Shown: piece after piece, positions 31,033-39,677 of the stretch
Layout of the letters: every line of letters begins with the position of its first letter
Numbering within the stretch: position 1 is the stretch's first letter
Source: Aquincola tertiaricarbonis
Lineage (GTDB): Bacteria; Pseudomonadota; Gammaproteobacteria; Burkholderiales; Burkholderiaceae_C
NCBI RefSeq assembly: GCF_000969605.1
Contig: NZ_JZUE01000022.1
Span: forward strand, 41,990-105,989
Length of the DNA stretch: 64,000 bases
Direction: 5' to 3'
Notes under the pieces: generated by a model
The model's input: the letters and a program-made list of their open reading frames with translations, nothing else
The model's database searches: none
Told to the model about the DNA's origin: nothing
Position numbers and translations under genes: made by a program

Positions 31033-34000
31033 ATGACGAAGCCCACCCGCACTGCCGACCCCACGCCGTACCGGGTGGTCATCGTCACGATGGACACCCA
31101 CCTCGCCAGCGCCACCGACCGGGCGCGTGCCACGCTGCGAAGGCAGCTGCCCGGGCTGGTGCTCGGCCAGCACGCGGCCTCCGACTGGGCGGCCCACCCC
31201 GCCGCCCTGGAGCGCTGCATCGCCGACATCGGGCAGGCCGACATCGTCATCGCGACGATGCTGTTCATGGAAGAACACTTCCTGCCGGTGATGCCCGCGC
31301 TGCTGGCCCGGCGCGCGCAGTGCGACGCGATGGTCTGCGCCATTTCCGCCGGCGAGGTGGTGCGGCTCACTCGCCTAGGCAAGTTGGACATGGCCAAGCC
31401 GGCCAGCGGCCCGATGGCGCTGCTCAAGCGGCTGCGCGGCAAGGCCGCCGCCAACGGCAAGCCGCCGGCCAGCGGCGGCGCGGCGCAGATGAAGATGCTG
31501 CGCCGGCTGCCGCAGCTGCTGCGCTTCGTGCCCGGCACCGCGCAGGACCTGCGGGCCTACTTCCTCACCCTGCAGTACTGGCTGGGCGGCTCGCAGGACA
31601 ACGTGCTGAACATGGTGCTGTCGCTGGTCGACCGCTATGCCGACGGCCCGCGCCGCCATCTGCGCGGCATGCTGGCCGCCGCCGCGCCGGTCGAGTACCC
31701 GGAGCTGGGCGTGTACCACCCGCGGCTGCCCACGCGCCTGGCCGATGCGGCCGAGCTGCTGCCCGCGCCGGCGCCCGTCACTACCACCAACACGCCCGAA
31801 GCCGGCACCGTCGGCCTGCTGCTGTTGCGCTCGTACCTGCTGGCCGGCAACACCGCGCACTACGACGGCGTGATCGCCGCGATGGAGGCCCGCGGCCTGA
31901 AGGTGCGGCCGGCCTTCGCGGCCGGGCTGGACGCGCGCCCGGCGATCGAGCGCTTCTTCCTCCAGGACGGGCGTGCGACGGTGGACGCGGTGGTCTCGCT
32001 CACCGGCTTCTCGCTGGTGGGCGGGCCGGCCTACAACGATGCGCAGGCGGCCGAGGAGATGCTGGCCCGGCTCGACGTGCCCTACCTCGCGGCGCACCCG
32101 GTGGAGTTCCAGACGCTGGACCAGTGGGGCAGCAGCGAACGCGGCCTGCTGCCGGTGGAAAGCACCATCATGGTCGCCATCCCCGAGCTGGACGGCGCCA
32201 CCGGCCCCACCGTGTTCGGCGGCCGGCCCGGCGCCGAAGGCGTGGTGTGCCAGGGCTGCCACCACCGCTGCACCTTCCACGCCACCAGCAATGCGCAGGA
32301 CATGCACAGCTGCCCCGAGCGGGCGCAGACGCTGGCCGCGCGCGTGCACAAGCTGGTGGCGCTGCGCCGCAGCGAGCGCGCGCGCCGCAGGCTGGGGCTG
32401 GTGATCTTCAACTTCCCGCCCAATGCGGGCAGCACCGGCACCGCGGCCTACCTGTCGGTGTTCGAGTCGCTGCACCGCACGCTGGCCGCCCTGAAGGCCG
32501 AGGGCTATACCGTCGACGTGCCGGTGACGGTGGATGCGCTGCGCGACAGCCTGCTGGCCGGCAATGCCGCACAGTACGGCGCCGATGCCAACGTGCATGC
32601 GCTGATCCCTGCCAACGAGCATGTGAAGCGCGAGCGCTGGCTGCGCGAAATCGAGACGCAATGGGGCCCGGCACCGGGCCGGCAGCTGAGCAACGGCCGG
32701 TCCATCTTCGTGCTGGGCCGGCAGTTCGGCCATGTGCTGGTGGCGGTGCAGCCGGCCTTCGGCCATGAGGGCGACCCGATGCGCCTGCTGTTCGACAAGG
32801 GCATGACGCCGACGCATGCGTTCTCCGCCTTCTACCGCTACCTGCGCGAAGACTTCCGCGCCGATGCGGTGCTGCACTTCGGCACCCATGGCGCGCTGGA
32901 GTTCATGCCCGGCAAGCAGACCGGCCTGTCGGGCGCCTGCTGGCCGGATCGGCTGATCGGCGACCTGCCCAACTTCTATCTCTACGCCTCCAACAATCCG
33001 TCCGAGGGCGCGCTGGCCAAGCGCCGTGCGGGCGCCACGCTGGTGAGCTACCTGACGCCGCCGATCGCGCAGGCCGGCCTGTACCGCGGCCTGCTGGCGC
33101 TCAAAGCCACGGTGGAGCGCTGGCGCGCGCCGCAGGGAGCCGACTCGTGCGAGGCCACGGAGCGCGCCGACCTCGCCGTCATGCTGCAGGCACAGGCCGC
33201 CGCGCTGAACCTGTGCGAGGCCCAGCCCGCCTGGCCCGCCGACCAGGTGGAAGCCCAGGTGCTGCGGCTGGCCGAGGCCATGCTGGAGCTGGAATACACC
33301 TTGATCCCGCAGGGCCTGCATGTGCTGGGCCGCGCGCCCACGCTGGCCGAGCGCACCGACACGCTGCTGGCGATGGCCGAGGCCGCGCGCGGCACGCCGC
33401 CGCCGCGGACGCTCATCGAGGCGCTGGTGCAGGGCGACGCCGAGGCGCTGGCCGAGCAGATGGACACGCTGGGCGAAGCGCCCGACGCCGCCTGGCTGGC
33501 CGAGCTGGCCGAGTCCAACCGCCTGCTGGCCGACAACGGCGAACTGCCCGCGCTGCTGCGCGCGCTCGACGGCCGCTTCGTGCGCCCCGCCCCGGGCGGC
33601 GACCTGCTGCGCACGCCGTCGGTGCTGCCCACCGGCCGCAACCTGCATGGCTTCGATCCCTTCCGCATCCCGAGCGCGTTTGCGGTGAAGGACGGCGCAG
33701 CCCAGGCCCAGCGCCTGCTGGACCGCTGCCGGGCCGACGGCCAGCCGCTGCCCGAATCCATCGCGATGGTGCTGTGGGGCACCGACAACCTGAAGACCGA
33801 AGGCGCTCCCATCGCGCAGGCGCTGGCGCTGATGGGCGCGCTGCCGCGCTTCGACGGCTATGGCCGCATCGCCGGGGCGACGCTGGTGCCGCTGGCCGCG
33901 CTGGGCCGGCCGCGCATCGACGTGGTGATCACGCTGTCGGGCATCTTCCGCGACCTGATGCCGCTGCAGATCAAGCTGCTGGCCGATGCCGCCTGGCTGT

Positions 34001-34848
34001 GCGCCGAAGCCGACGAGCCGGCCGACCTGAACTTCATCCGCAAGCATGCGCTGGCCTACCAGCAGGAACATGGCTGCACGCTGGAGACGGCCGCGCTGCG
34101 GGTGTACGGCAATGCCGAAGGCACCTACGGCGCCAACGTGAACCACCTGGTGGACAGCAGCAGCTGGCAGCAGGAGGACGAACTGGCCGAGTGCTATGCG
34201 CGCCGCAAGGGCTTCGCCTACGGCCGCAACGGCCGGCCGCAGCTGCAGGCGGCGCTGCTCAAGAGCGTGCTGGCCGACGTTCAGCTGACGTACCAGAACC
34301 TCGATTCGGTGGAGCTGGGCGTGACCACGGTCGACACCTACTTCGACACGCTGGGCGGCATCACCGGCGCGGTCAAGCGGGCCAAGCGCGAGCGCGGCAT
34401 CGGCACCGGCGCGCCGCCGCCGGTGTACATCGGCGACCAGACCCGCGGCGACGGCACGGTGCGCACGCTGGGCGAGCAGGTGGCGCTGGAGACGCGCACC
34501 CGCATGCTCAATCCCAAGTGGTACGAAGGCATGCTGCAGCACGGCTACGAAGGCGTCCGCCAGATCGAGGCGCACGTGACCAACACCCTGGGCTGGTCGG
34601 CCACCACCGGCCAGGTGCATCCCTGGGTGTACCAGCAGCTGACCGAGACCTTCCTGCTCGACCCGGTGATGCGCGACCGCCTGGCGCGCCTGAACCCCAC
34701 CGCCTCGTCGCGCGTGGCCAACCGCCTGCTGGAAGCCAGCGAACGCGCCTACTGGCGCCCCGATGCGGACACGCTGGCCGCGCTGCGCAAGGCCAGCGAC
34801 GAGCTGGAAGACCGGCTGGAGGGGGTGTTCGAGCCGGTGGCCGCGTGA
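31033..34848 (+). CDS. bchH: Magnesium chelatase porphyrin-binding subunit H
   Basis: The large 1271-residue subunit that binds protoporphyrin IX and receives Mg2+ with BchI-BchD. Length and sequence are typical: YRVVIVTMDTHL at the start, the Cys-rich CQGCHHRCTFHATSNAQDMHSC block near residue 412, HFGTHGALEFMPGKQTGLSG and GVTTVDTYFDTLGGI. It has its own PpsR-controlled promoter with no leader. It stands apart from bchNB and bchLM, although many purple bacteria place it between bchB and bchL. The brnT gene begins 24 bases after its stop. Confidence 0.98.
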   Translation: MTKPTRTADPTPYRVVIVTMDTHLASATDRARATLRRQLPGLVLGQHAASDWAAHPAALERCIADIGQADIVIATMLFMEEHFLPVMPALLARRAQCDAMVCAISAGEVVRLTRLGKLDMAKPASGPMALLKRLRGKAAANGKPPASGGAAQMKMLRRLPQLLRFVPGTAQDLRAYFLTLQYWLGGSQDNVLNMVLSLVDRYADGPRRHLRGMLAAAAPVEYPELGVYHPRLPTRLADAAELLPAPAPVTTTNTPEAGTVGLLLLRSYLLAGNTAHYDGVIAAMEARGLKVRPAFAAGLDARPAIERFFLQDGRATVDAVVSLTGFSLVGGPAYNDAQAAEEMLARLDVPYLAAHPVEFQTLDQWGSSERGLLPVESTIMVAIPELDGATGPTVFGGRPGAEGVVCQGCHHRCTFHATSNAQDMHSCPERAQTLAARVHKLVALRRSERARRRLGLVIFNFPPNAGSTGTAAYLSVFESLHRTLAALKAEGYTVDVPVTVDALRDSLLAGNAAQYGADANVHALIPANEHVKRERWLREIETQWGPAPGRQLSNGRSIFVLGRQFGHVLVAVQPAFGHEGDPMRLLFDKGMTPTHAFSAFYRYLREDFRADAVLHFGTHGALEFMPGKQTGLSGACWPDRLIGDLPNFYLYASNNPSEGALAKRRAGATLVSYLTPPIAQAGLYRGLLALKATVERWRAPQGADSCEATERADLAVMLQAQAAALNLCEAQPAWPADQVEAQVLRLAEAMLELEYTLIPQGLHVLGRAPTLAERTDTLLAMAEAARGTPPPRTLIEALVQGDAEALAEQMDTLGEAPDAAWLAELAESNRLLADNGELPALLRALDGRFVRPAPGGDLLRTPSVLPTGRNLHGFDPFRIPSAFAVKDGAAQAQRLLDRCRADGQPLPESIAMVLWGTDNLKTEGAPIAQALALMGALPRFDGYGRIAGATLVPLAALGRPRIDVVITLSGIFRDLMPLQIKLLADAAWLCAEADEPADLNFIRKHALAYQQEHGCTLETAALRVYGNAEGTYGANVNHLVDSSSWQQEDELAECYARRKGFAYGRNGRPQLQAALLKSVLADVQLTYQNLDSVELGVTTVDTYFDTLGGITGAVKRAKRERGIGTGAPPPVYIGDQTRGDGTVRTLGEQVALETRTRMLNPKWYEGMLQHGYEGVRQIEAHVTNTLGWSATTGQVHPWVYQQLTETFLLDPVMRDRLARLNPTASSRVANRLLEASERAYWRPDADTLAALRKASDELEDRLEGVFEPVAA

Positions 34849-34854
34849 GAAAAA

Positions 34855-34866
34855 GTGTAGCTACAC
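34855..34866. promoter_or_regulatory. Palindromic operator candidate for brnTA
   Basis: A perfect 12-base palindrome GTGTAGCTACAC starting 7 bases after the bchH stop and ending 6 bases before the brnT ATG. It overlaps a possible -10 (TACACT, 34862-34867). BrnA antitoxins autorepress their operons through palindromes of this kind, so this is the likely operator; binding is inferred. Confidence 0.55.
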
Positions 34867-34872
34867 TAATGC

Positions 34873-35172
34873 ATGCGCATCGACTTCGATCCTGAGAAGG
34901 ATGCTCGCAACGTCGAAAAGCACGGCGTTTCGCTGGCACTGGCAGGCGAGCTCGATTGGGACACCGCACTGGTCTGGATAGACGACCGGCAGGATTACGG
35001 CGAGTTGCGCATGATCGCCTTGGCGCCAGGGTCGGGCATCCTGTACTACGTTGCGTTCGTGGACCGCGCAGCCCGTCGCCGCATCATCAGCTTGCGGCGC
35101 GCCAACCGACGCGAGGTGAAGCACTATGTCCAGAGCATCGAGGAAGACCGTGATCCAGATGCCCAGCGCTGA
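34873..35172 (+). CDS. brnT: BrnT-type toxin
   Basis: A 99-residue ribonuclease toxin of the BrnT family, related in fold to RelE. Family features are RIDFDPEKDARNVEKHGVSL at the start, the DDRQDYGELRMIALAP core and RRIISLRRANRREVKHY near the end. The gene overlaps brnA by 47 bases, as usual for brnTA. Base composition is visibly less GC-rich than the flanking bch genes, suggesting acquisition separate from the PGC. Confidence 0.92.
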   Translation: MRIDFDPEKDARNVEKHGVSLALAGELDWDTALVWIDDRQDYGELRMIALAPGSGILYYVAFVDRAARRRIISLRRANRREVKHYVQSIEEDRDPDAQR

Positions 35173-35425
35173 AGAGGATCGCAAGATCAACGCGGCTGCC
35201 AAGGCGGACCCGGATGCGCAGCCGCTGTCGAAAGCGCAACTCGAAGCGATGGTGCCGCTGCGTGCAGTTCGCGGCCGGCCGAAGTCGGAGAATCGCAAGC
35301 TGCTGGTGTCTGTGCGCTACAGCCCTGAGGTGGTCGAGTACTTCAAGTCGACAGGCGACGGCTGGCAATCGAGGATGGACGGCGTGCTGCGCCAATACGT
35401 GCAAAAGCAATCACGCCGCTCATGA
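35126..35425 (+). CDS. brnA: BrnA-type antitoxin
   Basis: A 99-residue antitoxin with a basic ribbon-helix-helix-like C-terminus (RKLLVSVRYSPEVVEYFKSTGDGWQ) that binds DNA and a linker (MPSAEEDRKINAAAKADPDAQPLS) that neutralises BrnT. The start at 35126 inside brnT gives the usual lead; a later ATG at 35159 would also keep the conserved part. The final WQSRMDGVLRQYV is the BrnA signature. Confidence 0.92.
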   Translation: MSRASRKTVIQMPSAEEDRKINAAAKADPDAQPLSKAQLEAMVPLRAVRGRPKSENRKLLVSVRYSPEVVEYFKSTGDGWQSRMDGVLRQYVQKQSRRS

Positions 35426-35438
35426 CCGGCACAAGCCT

Positions 35439-35963
35439 TCATAGACCCGCCGCGCGGCCCAGCACCGCGGGCGCGATCAGCCGGTGCAGCGGCGCCACCG
35501 GCAACATGTAGATGCGCCCCAGCAGGTTGTGCACCTGCACCACCGTGCTGACGACCAGCCGCCGCTGGCCATGGCCGTCCAGCGGCTCGCGCAGCACCGA
35601 CAGCGTGACATCGAGATGCCTGTCGCTGTCACCCAGCAGCACTTCGTCGTCAGTGGCCGAGATGAGTGTGAAGATGCCGACCCGATCGCCCGGCCGGTAG
35701 GCCGCGGCCGGCTTGCCGGTGCGCACGCCGCCCAGCGCGCCCAGGTCCTTCAGCCCCACCATCCGCACCATGCGGTTGCGCAGCGTCATCAGCACATCGA
35801 CCCAGCGCGGCGTGCGGCGCACGATGACCAGGAAGTGCTCCAGCGCCGTCAATGTGGAGCTTCCGACGTCGACCGCATAGGCATCGTGGAAGTCCGCGGT
35901 GCCCACACGGTGCGCCAGTGCACTCGTCGCCGGCACCGCGCAGCCAACGGCCGCGGCGCTCAC
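35439..35963 (-). CDS. DUF2867-like protein
   Basis: A 174-residue protein resembling the DUF2867 family (HDAYAVDVGSSTLTALEHF, then MVRMVGLKDLG, SATDDEVLLGDSDRHLDVTLSVL and VHNLLGRIYMLPVAPLHRLIAP). The C-terminal block is the most characteristic. No catalytic motif can be named. GTG start at 35963 overlaps the stop of the upstream gene (GTGA), so the two are coupled. Function unknown. Confidence 0.75.
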   Translation of the reverse strand: MSAAAVGCAVPATSALAHRVGTADFHDAYAVDVGSSTLTALEHFLVIVRRTPRWVDVLMTLRNRMVRMVGLKDLGALGGVRTGKPAAAYRPGDRVGIFTLISATDDEVLLGDSDRHLDVTLSVLREPLDGHGQRRLVVSTVVQVHNLLGRIYMLPVAPLHRLIAPAVLGRAAGL

Positions 35964-36304
35964 GCTACCGCCTGCGCGGTAGCCGGTGCAGCGCCCACGC
36001 CTTCGCGCCGGCCTGGCTCGGTCAGGTGCAGATGGCCGGTCAGCAGGTCGCGCGGCGGCGTGATGCCGGCCTGCGACAGGACGCCGGCGCTGCCATCGGT
36101 GAAGTTGAAGCCCAGCATCTGCACCAGCGCGGCATCGTCCAGCGAGCCAATGTGGGCCAGGTGCCAGCCGTCCGTCTGCCGAATGGCCGCATGGCGTTCG
36201 GCGCTGTGGCGGTCGGCGTCAGGCTGCGCCACGCAGGCCAGCAGTTCATCGTCGGCCCGGGCCTTGTGGCGGAACAGCTTGAGCAGCAGCGTGGAGGTGC
36301 ACAT
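35960..36304 (-). CDS. Hypothetical protein coupled to DUF2867 gene
   Basis: A 114-residue soluble protein I do not recognise. It begins MCTSTLLLKLFRHKARADDELL, has a central DGWHLAHIGSLDDAALVQMLGF and an Ala/Gly-rich end. Overlapping stop/start with the DUF2867 gene supports that it is real and co-expressed. No transmembrane or metal-binding motif is evident. Confidence 0.55.
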   Translation of the reverse strand: MCTSTLLLKLFRHKARADDELLACVAQPDADRHSAERHAAIRQTDGWHLAHIGSLDDAALVQMLGFNFTDGSAGVLSQAGITPPRDLLTGHLHLTEPGRREGVGAAPATAQAVA

Positions 36305-36326
36305 GCCGCAAGCGTACGCCCAACCA

Positions 36327-37955
36327 CTACCCCTTCAACAACCCCCTCAGCGCCCCCATCAGCTCGTCGACCCTGAACGGCTTGCGCAGCAGCTGCGCGC
36401 CGGGCACGGCGGTGGTGATGACGCCGCGGTCCACGTGGCCGCTGACGAAGAGCACCGGCAGCTCGGGGCGGATGTCGCGCAGCTTCAGCGCCAGGTCCAC
36501 GCCGGTCTCTCCGGGCATGGCGTAGTCGGCCAGCAGGACGTCGGGCACGAAGCCCGCCTCCACCGCGGCCATGGCGTCGCGCCCGCTGGCCGCGCTGTGG
36601 ACCACGTAGCCGCCGTCGGCCAGCAGGCGCGACAGGGTGTGGCGGATGTCGGCCTCGTCGTCCACCAGCAGCACCCGCTCGTCCAGGCCCGCGGCGGCCA
36701 GCGCCGCTTCCGCGACCAGGGCCGACGCGGGATCCTCGGCGGGCAGGCTGCCGGCCTTCAGCCACAGCGCGACCTCGGTGCCGCCGCCCTGGCTGCTGCT
36801 GACCCGCGCCGTGCCCTGGGACAGCCGCGCCACGCCCATCACCTGCGCCAGGCCCAGGCCGGTGCCACGGCCCGAGGGCTTGGTGGTGTAGAAGGGCTCG
36901 AAGGCGCGGGCGGCGACTTCCGGCGGCATGCCATGGCCGCTGTCGCCCACGCTCAGCACCACGTAGCGGCCGGCGGGCAGGTCGGGCTCGTCATGCAACA
37001 GCTCGCCATGCGTCACGCCGATGCGGATGCGGCCGCCGTCGGGCATCGCATCGCGTGCGTTGATCACCAGGTTGAGCATGGCCAGCTCGATCTGGTTGGC
37101 GTCGGTCATCGCCACCAGGTCCGGCGCGCCGGCTTCGATCACCACCTCGATGCGGCTGCCCGCGGTCTGCTGCAGCCACTCGGCCATGCCGGCCAGCAGC
37201 TGCGACAGGTCCACCGGCTCGGTGCTCAGGGCATCGTTGCGCGAGAAGGCCAGCAGCCGCGAGGTCAGGCGCCGGCCGCGCGCCGCCGCGGCCACGGCCT
37301 TGTCCAGCATCGCACGCGGCTCGCCGTCGTCCAGCCGCCGGCGCGCCAGGTGGATGTAGCCCACCATCGACGCCAGGATGTTGTTGAAGTCGTGCGCCAT
37401 GGAGCTGGTGAGCTGGCCCACCGCTTCCATCTTCTGCGACTGCACCAGCGCAGCCTCGGCCCGCTCGCGCTGCGCGATCTGCTCCACCAGCGCCTGGTTG
37501 GTGGCATGCAGGTCGTGGGTGCGTTCGACGATGCGCTGCTCCAGCGTCTCGTTCAGCTCCCGCGTGCGGGCCTCGGCCTCGTGCAGCCGCAGCAGCGCCC
37601 GCACCGACGCCACCAGCTCGGCCGGCTCGATGGGCTGGATCAGGTAGGAATCGGCACCGCCTTCCAGGCCCCGGGTGCGGTCCTCGGGGCTGACGAAGGT
37701 GGCCGAGGTCTGCAGCACCAGCGTGGTGGGCCAGCGCGCCTTGATGACCTTGCACAGCTCGATGCCGTTGCCGTCGGGCAGCTGCACGTCCAGCAGCACC
37801 AGCTGGGGCTTGAGCGACTCCATCTTCAGCAGCGTGTCGGCGGCGCTGCCCGCATCCACCACGTGGAAGCCCGCATGCCGCAATGCACGATGCTTGGTGT
37901 AGCAGGCTACTTCCGAATCATCGACATTGAGGATGGTGACGGTGCGTGCCGGCAT
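36327..37955 (-). CDS. Hybrid histidine kinase, REC-HisKA-HATPase-REC
   Basis: A 542-residue cytoplasmic two-component protein. It has an N-terminal receiver (DDSEV; phosphoacceptor in VLLDVQLPDG), a coiled coil, then HisKA with SSMAHDFNNILASM. The ATPase domain has NLVINARDAMPDGG and GRGTGLGLAQV, and a second receiver ends the protein (VLLADYAMPGETG). It contains no membrane segment, so its input is the N-terminal receiver. Last gene of the stressosome operon; 6 bases after the preceding kinase. Likely output component of that module, since no anti-sigma/sigma pair is nearby. Confidence 0.92.
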   Translation of the reverse strand: MPARTVTILNVDDSEVACYTKHRALRHAGFHVVDAGSAADTLLKMESLKPQLVLLDVQLPDGNGIELCKVIKARWPTTLVLQTSATFVSPEDRTRGLEGGADSYLIQPIEPAELVASVRALLRLHEAEARTRELNETLEQRIVERTHDLHATNQALVEQIAQRERAEAALVQSQKMEAVGQLTSSMAHDFNNILASMVGYIHLARRRLDDGEPRAMLDKAVAAAARGRRLTSRLLAFSRNDALSTEPVDLSQLLAGMAEWLQQTAGSRIEVVIEAGAPDLVAMTDANQIELAMLNLVINARDAMPDGGRIRIGVTHGELLHDEPDLPAGRYVVLSVGDSGHGMPPEVAARAFEPFYTTKPSGRGTGLGLAQVMGVARLSQGTARVSSSQGGGTEVALWLKAGSLPAEDPASALVAEAALAAAGLDERVLLVDDEADIRHTLSRLLADGGYVVHSAASGRDAMAAVEAGFVPDVLLADYAMPGETGVDLALKLRDIRPELPVLFVSGHVDRGVITTAVPGAQLLRKPFRVDELMGALRGLLKG

Positions 37956-37961
37956 GACGCT

Positions 37962-39677
37962 TCAACCCGGGGACTGCGCCTCGTCCAGCACCAGCCGCAT
38001 CAGCCGCGAGAGGCCGTCGCGCGAGAGGTCCTGCTTCGGCACGATGGCATAGGCCGAGGCCAGCGCGCGCTTCTGGTCCACCGTCAGCGCATGCGAGGTG
38101 CACACGATGACGGGCGTGGATTTGAGCGGCGAATCGGCCAGCCGCGCCAGGGTGGCGAAGCCGTCGACCTTGGGCATGTGCAGATCGAGGAAGATCATGT
38201 CGGGCTCCTCGGACAGGGCAAGCGCAATGCCCACCTCGCCATTTTCCGCCTCCAGCACGTCGAAGCCGGCGTCCTGCGCGATGTGGCGGATGACGTAGCG
38301 GAACACCTCCTCGTCGTCCACCACCAGCACCCGGCGCTTGCCGCCGCCCCCCTCGGGCACCACCGCCTGGCCATAGCGCACCGGGATGGCCAGGGTGAAG
38401 GTGGAGCCCACGCCGGGCTCGCTGCGCGCCGACAGCTCGCCGCCCAGCAGCATGGCCAGCCGGCGCGACAGCGGCAGCCCGAGGCCGGTGCCGCCACGCT
38501 GCAGCCGGCCTTCCACCTGGCCGAATTCCTCGAAGATGAGGTCGATGGCCGAGGCCGCGATGCCGATGCCGGTGTCCTCCACCTCGAACACCATGCGCGC
38601 ATGGCGCTCGTCATGCCGGGCGCGCACCTGCACATGGCCGGCCTCGGTGAACTTCAGTGCATTGCTCACCAGGTTGCGCAGCACCTGCGCCACCTTCTGC
38701 TCGTCGGCCAGCAGCGGAGGCAGCCCCGGCGCCTCGTCGAACACCAGGTTCACCGCCGGGTTGGTCAGCAGCGGCTTGAGCGACCCGCGCAGCGAGGCGA
38801 AGAGGTCGGTCACGGTGAAGTCGGTGGGCCGCACGTCCAACCGGCCGGCCTCCACCTTGGCCAGGTCCAACAGGTCGTTCACCAGCTCCAGCAGCGTCTG
38901 GGCGGAGCGGCGGATGTAGTCCACCTGGCGCTGCTGCTCGGTCGTCAGCGGGCCGTCCACGCCGTCGATCAGCAACCGCGTGAGCGCCATGATGCTGTTG
39001 AGCGGCGTGCGGAACTCATGGCTCATGTGCGAGAGGAAGCGCGACTTCATCTCGCTGGCGCCGCGCAATTCCTCGGCCTTCTGCTCCAGCTCGGAGTACA
39101 GCGCCACCACGCCGCGGTTGGTGTCCTCCAGCTCGCGGTTCAGGCGGTCGGCCTCGGCCTCGCGCTCCTGCAGGTCGGCCAGGCTGTCGATCAGCTCGCG
39201 CTCCTGCACCTGCAGCTCGGCCACCGGGTCGGGCCGGCGCTGCGGCAGCGTGCTGCCCAGCCGGGCCAGCTGTGACGGGTCGGGCACCGCGGGCAGGTAC
39301 TGCGACAGCAGCACCTCGGTGCCGGTGGCGGCGCTGCGGATGTCCAGCCGGTCCACCAGCCGGCGCGCGCTGGCGATGCCGGCGCCCTGCCCGGGCGCGA
39401 ACACCTTGCGTCCGCTGAGGATCAGCTCCAGGTCGGCGATGCCGGCACCGTGGTCGCGCACCGCCACCTGCAGCTGCCGGCCGTCCAGGCCGATGGCCAC
39501 CTCGCCGCCACCGGCATGGCCCAGCGCATTGCGCGCGATCTCCGACACCGCGGTGGCCAGCCGCGTCTGGCCCTTGCGGTCCAGGCCCAGCAGCTCGGCC
39601 ACGCGGCGGGCCTGCTGGCGGGCGGCCACCACGTCGGCCGGTGCGGCCAGCGGCACGGTGAGCAGCACCGGGTTCAT
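37962..39677 (-). CDS. RsbT-like domain fused to hybrid histidine kinase
   Basis: A 571-residue protein with an unusual domain order. Residues 1-130 form an RsbT-type ATPase domain (N-box VSEIARNALGHA, G-box DHGAGIADL). After a coiled coil, HisKA has SHMSHEFRTPLNS, then HATPase (NLVSNALKFTEAGH, GGTGLGLPLSRRLA) and a C-terminal receiver (MIFLDLHMPKVDG). No membrane segments. The ATG overlaps the stop of the rsbX-like gene (ATGA). The N-terminal domain suggests that it docks on or is switched by the stressosome RsbR/RsbS proteins. Confidence 0.9.
   Translation of the reverse strand: MNPVLLTVPLAAPADVVAARQQARRVAELLGLDRKGQTRLATAVSEIARNALGHAGGGEVAIGLDGRQLQVAVRDHGAGIADLELILSGRKVFAPGQGAGIASARRLVDRLDIRSAATGTEVLLSQYLPAVPDPSQLARLGSTLPQRRPDPVAELQVQERELIDSLADLQEREAEADRLNRELEDTNRGVVALYSELEQKAEELRGASEMKSRFLSHMSHEFRTPLNSIMALTRLLIDGVDGPLTTEQQRQVDYIRRSAQTLLELVNDLLDLAKVEAGRLDVRPTDFTVTDLFASLRGSLKPLLTNPAVNLVFDEAPGLPPLLADEQKVAQVLRNLVSNALKFTEAGHVQVRARHDERHARMVFEVEDTGIGIAASAIDLIFEEFGQVEGRLQRGGTGLGLPLSRRLAMLLGGELSARSEPGVGSTFTLAIPVRYGQAVVPEGGGGKRRVLVVDDEEVFRYVIRHIAQDAGFDVLEAENGEVGIALALSEEPDMIFLDLHMPKVDGFATLARLADSPLKSTPVIVCTSHALTVDQKRALASAYAIVPKQDLSRDGLSRLMRLVLDEAQSPG

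Noticed and set aside
31375..34620. Long minus-strand open frame (about 1080 codons)
   Set aside because: Antisense to bchH and without recognisable domains.
35484..39275. Long plus-strand open frame (about 1260 codons)
   Set aside because: Antisense to the DUF2867 gene and two histidine kinases with clear motifs; His/Gln/Arg-rich composition typical of shadow frames.
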